Assembly (NCBI GenBank): GCA_964036155.1
Contig: OZ038422.1
Location: 79,569,201 to 79,633,200 of the forward strand
Length of the DNA: 64,000 nt
Reading direction: 5' to 3'
Source: Diploscapter coronatus
Taxonomy: Eukaryota; Nematoda; Chromadorea; Rhabditida; Rhabditidae
Below, piece after piece: positions 58,437 to 64,000 of this stretch (position 1 is its first letter; each line of letters opens with the position of its first letter). The position numbers were made by a program, and so were the translations under genes. The notes below the pieces were generated by a model. The model was not told where the DNA came from and searched no databases. It saw only the letters and a list, made by a program, of their open reading frames with translations.

Positions 58437-58633
58437 ATGCGCACTTTTTACGTCTTGGTTGCAGCCTTTACTGTGTTTACGCGTAAAGTACGTTGCAAAA
58501 TTCTCATTCCAGTATGTTGTGTAGAATGATATGGTGAACAACTTTTGTTCCAGAACCGACCTCGGATTCATTATCATATCAGCTACAGAATTTTTTTAAG
58601 CATGATAATCAGTTATTACAAAGTGCTTTCTAG
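58437..58633 (+). CDS. Possible tiny secreted peptide
   Basis: Two exons (58437-58482 and 58554-58633) join in phase to give 41 residues. The first 15 look like a signal peptide (MRTFYVLVAAFTVFT), followed by a Gln/Ser/Phe-rich peptide of about 26 residues (starting QPTSDSLSYQ). A TTTCTGCAG acceptor sits 2 nt before the ATG, which would suit trans-splicing. There are no dibasic cleavage sites and no family match. The short length means chance cannot be excluded. Confidence 0.3.
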
Positions 58634-59024
58634 ACTGCTGCAGTCATGCAACTCTCTTAATTTGAAACATTGCAAGGGTGTTAAGCTTTTCCTTTTTGGA
58701 CGCTTATGTCTGTGGTACAGTAGGAGTTTTAACTAATCAGACATTCTGCTCTGCTATTATGAGATCAAGTTCCGAGAGTTCCAACTCACGCTCCGTGAAA
58801 TATTAATTAGCTGCTCGTCTAGTTCTCACTGTTTCTCATTATTATACTATTTCGCCCTCTATACAAGTTCTGTTAAAGGGGCAGTCTTTCCCCTCTTTTT
58901 ATCCTACGATTTTATGGCTAATCGTATATTTTGTAACTTGTTATTGGAAACTAAATAAATAAATCTAAATAACACAAGCTACACTCGAACATTACATAGA
59001 CAGCAAATTAAAAAAAAACCATGT

Positions 59025-59235
59025 CTCCTTGTGCATCAGGCCAAATTTTATTATTCTTTTTCATTTATTTTGTGGATCTTGAGTAGGAAAATATCATGAA
59101 AATAAAATTTGAAAAAATGAATTTTGACGGGAAAAAGCTACCCTATATACTTGTACTGTGTTCATAAGTGTAATTTGAGTTAACGTCGGAATTTTTCATA
59201 GAATCTTGTAAAGCTCTTCAAGTTGATTAACTTTT
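59025..59235 (+). repeat. Inverted repeat A, left copy
   Basis: Matches the reverse complement of 62371-62585 over about 210 bp. Shared blocks include GATCTTGAGTAGGAAAATAT, CTACCCTATATAC and GAGTTAACGT followed by GGAATTTTTCATAG. A weaker related fragment lies near 61500. Confidence 0.8.
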
Positions 59236-59454
59236 CTTCCAGAACTTATTCTAGAATAGTTGAGTTCTGTTTGACCCCGGAAGGCTGTAGAGGAGTTGAT
59301 GCTGTGTGTAAGGAAAGTGACGAATATTGATGAGTACGAAAACCTTTATTAATAACAGTTTTGAGGGTATTTATAGAGAATGGGGTGAGATATCTACGGG
59401 TAGATATGCAATTACTGTGTAGTGAGATTATCATACACTTAATACCCTAACTAG

Positions 59455-59665
59455 AATGGTGCACACATAAGGAGATATGAATTTTTGAACATTTTGTCAT
59501 TTTCGTGAGTCTGACCTACTCAAACCTCCATATCACACATACCATTATAATTAGACCCAAAGTGCCTTCACATAAGTATTTATTTCAGTTGGCATTTTTC
59601 AGTGTCCTTATAGGATATCTTCGAGTTTTCTATATCATGTGCATCGAGTTATTATTAATTGAAGA
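59455..59665 (-). repeat. Repeat B without an adjacent kelch exon
   Basis: The reverse complement matches 8630-8825. It lies in the orientation of the minus-strand kelch copies but no kelch coding sequence is next to it. It abuts repeat E directly. Confidence 0.75.
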
Positions 59666-59790
59666 GAATGTCGATACCCAAAAATTACGCTATCCGTCCC
59701 GTTTCTCTTCTACACGACTCACTATTTCGCTCCAAGTTCGATTTCTAATTGCTGCTGCATGAATATCGACTTTCTCTTCAATCAACAATA
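59650..59790 (+). repeat. Dispersed repeat E (copy 2)
   Basis: Partner of 35762-35900 in the laminin intron, same orientation, sharing TTGCTGCTGCATGAATATCG. Confidence 0.75.
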
Positions 59791-60363
59791 CATGCCGCGC
59801 GTTTGCAGTGGGCGGAGCTTGCGCTCTATAATTTTAATTATGAATTCTCAAGCTTATTCATTTATCTGTTGAATTCGAAATTTCTACAATTGTTTGGGAA
59901 GCATTTACACTTTCAGTTTTCTCAACCTCTTTCGCCGACTTGCAAATCTTATAGCAAAACTGGTGCCTGCGCCAAAATTCTGCATCTTTTTCCCTTGTTA
60001 TTTCGACGATTAATCAACATTTGTTATTTTTTTTTAGAAACGTGAGCCATCTTAAGAAGTCAGTTCATTCAGGATCAATCCACTCAATAACCCTATCATT
60101 TATCAATTTGGATTCAATAGCTCAGCTCACATACAATTCTATTACAAAGACTAGCCCTGCATGGATAGCTAAGTGTAACGCCTCGATTCGATGATTCATA
60201 GGATGAGCGATTTTTGCTTAAAATAAAATATCCCAGCTAAAAGATTCTCTAAAACGAATTAGAAGTCGAGAAACAACTGTTGCTCATTCGTGTGTATAAA
60301 TGTGAAGGCTCTTCAGATTTGCGAAGTCTATTCGTGGGTCAATAGCTTCAGAGTTCAACAGAG

Positions 60364-61217
60364 ATGCGATTAATCGGGTTCATCTTGCTTTCAGGTAAAA
60401 TAAATCATTTTAGGGTAGATTAGGGTAGGATAGTATAAAGTGTTGTTTACACATCAGTAAAACAATTTTTAGCCATAATCCATTGCGGACTTTCTTATAC
60501 AGACCGCAGTGCTCGGATCGTTGTTCGAAATAAAACACCCTACACCTTCTTATTTTTGGTTCAACATGCCTTTGCGAACTGGGTTGACTGGACCAGTAAT
60601 CCCAATAATTGCCAGTCCTTGACGCAAGACTATTGGATTGGAGTTCTCGAATCGGGAGAAGGTAGCGAAGTCTTCAATGCTAACTACCGAACAGGGTTTC
60701 TTGCTGGGTTCTTTTCTGGCTCAAATTTGTGGAGTATTCACGGAAGAAAGCTGATCGAGGACGAAAGTGAGTCGAATAGCATAATTTTTTCAGGGTTCCA
60801 AATTCTGTACACGACTCAATACGCGACACGATTTGCAAGTGTTGTATATTCGTCGTGTATCGCGTGTCGTGTCGTGTAAAAAAGTTTCAACCCTGAATTT
60901 CTTGCTTTTTAGGTGAATTTTCGGATTTCGCACATATAATCCGCAATACAACAAGCAACCAGAACCAGACTCACTATTACAAAACACTCCAGTACTATCA
61001 AACCTCCGTGGGAAATTGTTTCAAAAAACATTCGCTCCGTGCAGAGGATGATGGAGCAACAACCTATATTGTCATATTTGACTCAGAAGTTGAAATAATT
61101 TCGCCGAGTGGAAACACGAAGACAAGTTTCGACGAAGTTGATACTCTCAACACTTGGGTTAAAGAACTACTTGCGCAACCATCAATATCGAGTAAAAAGA
61201 GTGACAGTCGCATCTAG
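60364..61217 (+). CDS. Orphan secreted protein (209 residues)
   Basis: Three exons: 60364-60394, 60473-60766, 60913-61217; 630 nt with consistent phases. Residues 1-19 are a signal peptide (MRLIGFILLSAIIHCGLSY). The mature part has two cysteines, C56 and C151, several N-glycosylation sites (NKT, NTT, NQT) and many aromatic residues (NWVDW, DYWIGVLE, GFLAGFFSGSNLW). It ends in a polar, lysine-containing tail. Alternating hydrophobic strands suggest a beta-rich extracellular fold. I recognise no family and assign no function. Intron 2 is largely a MITE (60791-60895), and inverted repeats A lie on both sides of the gene. Confidence 0.7.
60783..60903. mobile_element. hAT-like MITE inside intron 2 of the secreted gene
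   Basis: The element (60791-60895, about 105 bp) begins CAGGGTT and ends AACCCTG. The inverted similarity resumes further in (ACACGAC near the left end, GTCGTGT near the right). Flanks are AATTTTTT and AATTTCTT, an 8-bp duplication with one mismatch. No coding capacity. Confidence 0.7.
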
Positions 61218-62370
61218 AAATACATGTGCTTATAATCTTCTTATTAAAATAACTAAACTTTAATTGATTTAAACAAATTTTGCATGTTTTTAAACGTGCT
61301 CCATTACATTAACCTTGTTCTATCTCATTGTAAATATTTTTTATCTCATGTTAATGTTAATGAATAAACGTTTATCTGCAAGTCCAATTTTTTTAAAAAT
61401 AAATGCTGATTGGCTTAGGCTCCGGTGTATGTCGGATCCTCTCATAAGCCATTAGATTTAAATCATAAAAGTAAAGTACTTCGTTTACGACTAACGAAAT
61501 AAGCTACCCTAAATCGTGTTCATAAGGCCGGTCTTATGAACCCCTATTTTCTTTTCCGAAGGCCATAACTCTTCCAAAAGATTATGAAACCAAATAAGCT
61601 CTCGTAGAATTAAAGAGGAAAGACAAGCTACAAAATGAGCCATCGAGCATAAACAGTGGATTTCTCTAGTAAAAGTGATCATCCTCACAAAGTCAAAACT
61701 TCAAAAAATTAAATTTTCGGTCCAAAATCTTAAAAATTCATTTTGTGTGAGTTTTAACTTGAAAGTTTTTGTATAATGTTTCCCATGTGTAGGGAGCGCA
61801 AGTGATATTCCCCCGTTGTGAAGGCAGAATTATGAAAGTATTTTTTCTCAAAATCTTATGGGCTAATAAAGCTTATAGAAAAAAAATCGCATGAAAAACG
61901 GATCAGTATAACCAAAGGTATGAATTTCTGAAGACGATAAACTGAAAAACCTTTTTCTTGTAAAAAAATTTGTTAGTTCTGTTTTGCTTGTTTCTGGAAC
62001 ATTCTGAAGATTCTATGAGTTTTTATCATTCTCAAAATGATAGACTACGCCCATTCTGCAATTTGAATGCAAAAATCCATTAAAGAAATGCCAAATAGCT
62101 TTGTATTGCGTTGTTTCAGCAAAAAAATGATTTTGGACATTTTTGAGAGAATGGTGAAACCTTTCTTTAATCCACTATTCTGTGGTATTCGAGTGTATGA
62201 GCGATCTTACATCAAATAAATGACTCTTTCGCTTTTTGCTCTTGATTTGCTTTCACAAAATGCATCTTGAGCTTGGAAAAAGACATAGATAATCGGTTGA
62301 TGTGAAAAGAGGGAAATCAATTTCGAATTTCATCCACATAAATATCAGACCCCAAGCTGGACATGGACAA
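61218..62370. other. Spacer downstream of the secreted gene
   Basis: No gene recognised. AATAAACG near 61360 may be the polyadenylation site of the secreted gene. Around 61.5-61.85 kb lies degenerate repeat-like DNA resembling fragments near 58.3 and 8.8 kb. Repeat C copy 2 is at 62141-62255 (partner 5893-6010). Confidence 0.45.
62141..62255 (+). repeat. Dispersed repeat C (copy 2)
   Basis: Partner of 5893-6010; both copies lie close to F-box/kelch sequence. Confidence 0.65.
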
Positions 62371-62585
62371 AAATTGATCAACCTGAGGAGCTCTACATGA
62401 TACTATGAAAAATTCCAACGTTAACTCACATTACGCTTATGTAAACACAATACGGGTATATAGGGTAACTTATTCCCAACAAAAATAATATCCCAAAATT
62501 TGATTTTTATTTTTATGATATTTTCCTACTCAAGATCTACAAAATAAAAAATATAATCATGAAATTTAGCCTGATACACAAGGAG
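62371..62585 (-). repeat. Inverted repeat A, right copy
   Basis: Reverse complement of 59025-59235. Its outer end lies 5 bp from the perfect palindrome at 62590-62651. Confidence 0.8.
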
Positions 62586-62589
62586 CTAT

Positions 62590-62651
62590 CTCAGCGTATT
62601 GGGTTATGGGCCATTATGGGCCCATTATGTCCCATAACCCAATACGCTGAG
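62590..62651. repeat. Perfect 21-bp palindrome with 20-bp loop
   Basis: The left arm CTCAGCGTATTGGGTTATGGG (62590-62610, here less one base to the limit: TCAGCGTATTGGGTTATGGG) pairs exactly with 62631-62651. The loop is centred on GGGCCC. It would form a stable hairpin or cruciform. Confidence 0.9.
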
Positions 62652-62840
62652 TATTTTATTTTGCGGCGTAAAATCGACTTTTCAATCAACATTCATTTTC
62701 TAACATTATCAGAGGCTGGTGCAAAAGTCCTGTCCCAAAAATTGACACGAATATTTTCTATATTTATATCATTATTTATACTTAGGTTCAATCAATGATA
62801 CAATCACCTGTGGCGATTTTTTGTCTCGAAAGTACGATTT

Positions 62841-62980
62841 AAGGGCGTTTTGGAATTGTCGCAACGAGGCGAAATAGTATGCAGGGATAGGAGAGGGTAA
62901 AGAATGCTCTCTCGCTTTTATACGTTATGTCGTCATGTTGCGACGTTGCGTCGTTGTGACAATTCCAGAACGCCTTTTTT
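62841..62980. mobile_element. MITE-like inverted-repeat element
   Basis: Arms GGCGTTTTGGAATTGTCGCA (left, from about 62844) and the inverse of GGCGTTCTGGAATTGTCACA (right, to about 62974) flank about 80 bp of unrelated DNA. No transposase and no certain target duplication. It lies directly beside the stranded kelch exon. Confidence 0.65.
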
Positions 62981-62984
62981 TTAT

Positions 62985-63109
62985 ATATTTATACGAAATT
63001 ATTTGTTAACTTAGATTTCAAGAATATTTCGGGGAAAATTATTGTAATTCAATCGAGAAATACGATCAACAAACAAATAAATGGCGTGAAGTCGGGAAAA
63101 TAGAGTAGC
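62985..63109 (+). pseudogene. Stranded last exon of an F-box/kelch gene
   Basis: Sequence resembling the final intron (ATTTGTTAACTTAG acceptor) is followed by a last-exon homologue encoding a degenerate EEYDPQTNKW-like stretch and ending TAG near 63109. It corresponds to exon 8 of the copies at 1402-8551 and is closest to copy 2. No upstream exons are present, so it cannot make a kelch protein. Confidence 0.75.
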
Positions 63110-63245
63110 GATTATAGTAATCTCAGATTTCATGTAGAAATTTTATTCAATAAAATGAAATAATAATTGAATTTCAATGAACATGATACAGAAACTTTCG
63201 AAGACATCTAATAAAGATACTGAAAAATTGCAGCTGAAATAAATG
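63110..63245 (+). repeat. Repeat B downstream of the stranded kelch exon
   Basis: Highly similar to the reverse complement of 3530-3674 (downstream of copy 2). Confidence 0.75.
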
Positions 63246-63528
63246 TTCCTTTCAATCAGAGCTATGCGAACTGAACTGTGAACTTCAAATTGTCTGGAGT
63301 TCAGTTCAGTTCAGATTCGATTTTTGTTCGAACTTCAGACAGCTCTGGAAACGGATAAATATATGCCTCAATAATTCAATAAAATAGTAATAGTATTGAC
63401 ACTTCGATAAATTTTCAATGAAAAACGCGTAAAATGTATTATTTATTCGCTCAAGACGCTAATACATAGATGACGTTTTTTGGTTGTGTGCATTTTTGCG
63501 ATGGATGTAGGTTTAGTTCGAATGCGAT

Positions 63529-64000
63529 TTAGTCTCCAAAGGGGATGCAGGTTCTCGTTGTTGAGTTGGACGTGCGCCTGTCCCAGTCAGACAGTCGGAC
63601 TTTCATGCTTCTGGCTTGTATCATTGAAGGCGCTGTGTCGACATCGCCATCTTCTTCCAATGGTCCCTGAAATTGATGGATTTACGAAATGAGCCAACAA
63701 ATAGATGTTTTCCTTAAATCAGGCACTGCTTCTTTGCTTCAAGACATGAAAAAACATTCTGACATCTCAGAAAGTAACTTATAAATCGGAAGATATCATA
63801 ACATAAAATATAGCAAAATAGTATGAAAAATGATACATATCGTATTCTATTCTTCCTACCCTATTTCTTCGCCCATTTATTGTGTGAGGATATTATGCAA
63901 TTTCCAAGCTACTCCCTCAAGATAAATATTCTAACCTTTTTATTCTCGTGCTTCTGCGTCATCGACGTCCGTACCAGCTGCTTTGCGAAAGTGACTCGGG
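63529..64000 (-). CDS. C-terminal exons of an unidentified gene (partial)
   Basis: Two exons in phase 0: 64000-63936 (continues beyond the window) and 63666-63529. The first encodes RVTFAKQLVRTSMTQKHENKK. The second encodes 45 residues from GPLEEDGDVDT to IPFGD and a stop, with MKVRLSDWDRR inside. The polar, basic then acidic composition fits a cytoplasmic tail or soluble C-terminus. No domain recognised. Confidence 0.55.

Larger units (their letters stand above)
58634..60363. other. Repeat-rich region upstream of the orphan secreted gene
   Basis: Holds repeat A (59025-59235), repeat B (59455-59665) and repeat E (59650-59790), listed separately. A small hairpin, ATATCTAC/GTAGATAT, lies near 59388-59406. 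A TATA-like TGTATAAATG occurs at about 60293, 70 bp before the ATG of the secreted gene. No other gene seen. Confidence 0.5.

Noticed and set aside
1..64000. CRISPR arrays, rRNA, bacterial-type operons, transposase or reverse-transcriptase genes
   Set aside because: None seen; the sequence is eukaryotic, and the mobile DNA recognised is short and non-coding.

Overview
The window is nuclear DNA from a nematode, most likely a free-living rhabditid-type worm. Most introns are 40-60 bp with TTTCAG-type acceptors, intergenic DNA is AT-rich, and the gene families are those of nematodes: a laminin alpha-B (EPI-1) chain, a divergent AMPK gamma subunit, F-box/kelch paralogues, a DUF148-like secreted protein, an achaete-scute bHLH factor and an intermediate-filament relative. 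All gene models were spliced by eye. Where exons are listed, phases and stop codons were checked and lengths sum to a multiple of three, unless stated otherwise.

Layout, left to right. (1) 0.86-11.8 kb, plus strand: a Ly6/uPAR-like type I membrane protein whose first intron is about 8.1 kb. (2) Nested in that intron: two intact F-box/kelch genes on the minus strand (1.4-2.65 and 3.7-4.94 kb) and a plus-strand tandem pair (6.2-8.55 kb) whose reading frame runs from the first copy into the second, giving one F-box and two kelch arrays. (3) 11.8-17.96 kb: non-coding, pyrimidine-rich DNA. (4) 17.96-21.64 kb, plus strand: AMPK gamma with four CBS repeats and one AG|GC intron. (5) 22.36-40.75 kb, minus strand: a complete laminin alpha chain (LN, LE array, L4b-like region, LE, L4a, LE, coiled coil, LG1-5), the dominant feature. 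Its 3' end overlaps that of AMPK gamma. (6) 42.26-43.63 kb, minus strand: a secreted DUF148-like protein. (7) 46.84-47.60 kb, minus strand: an achaete-scute-class bHLH. (8) 51.12-52.08 kb, minus strand: a 222-residue intermediate-filament relative with a short coiled coil and a lamin-tail domain. (9) 54.4-56.4 kb: weak, fragmentary membrane-protein exons. (10) 58.4-63.3 kb: a repeat-rich block with a possible tiny secreted peptide, an orphan secreted protein (60.36-61.22 kb), inverted repeat copies on both sides of it, several MITE-like palindromes and a stranded last exon of the F-box/kelch family. (11) At the right edge, minus strand: the C-terminal exons of an unidentified gene.

The housekeeping and extracellular-matrix genes look ordinary. 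The novelty lies in the F-box/kelch repeat family, which has duplicated, inverted, fused and left fragments 55 kb apart together with a conserved downstream repeat, and in the 59.0-63.3 kb block, where the orphan secreted gene sits between inverted repeats and one of its introns is mostly a hAT-like miniature element. I see no rRNA, tRNA or CRISPR array and no transposase gene.
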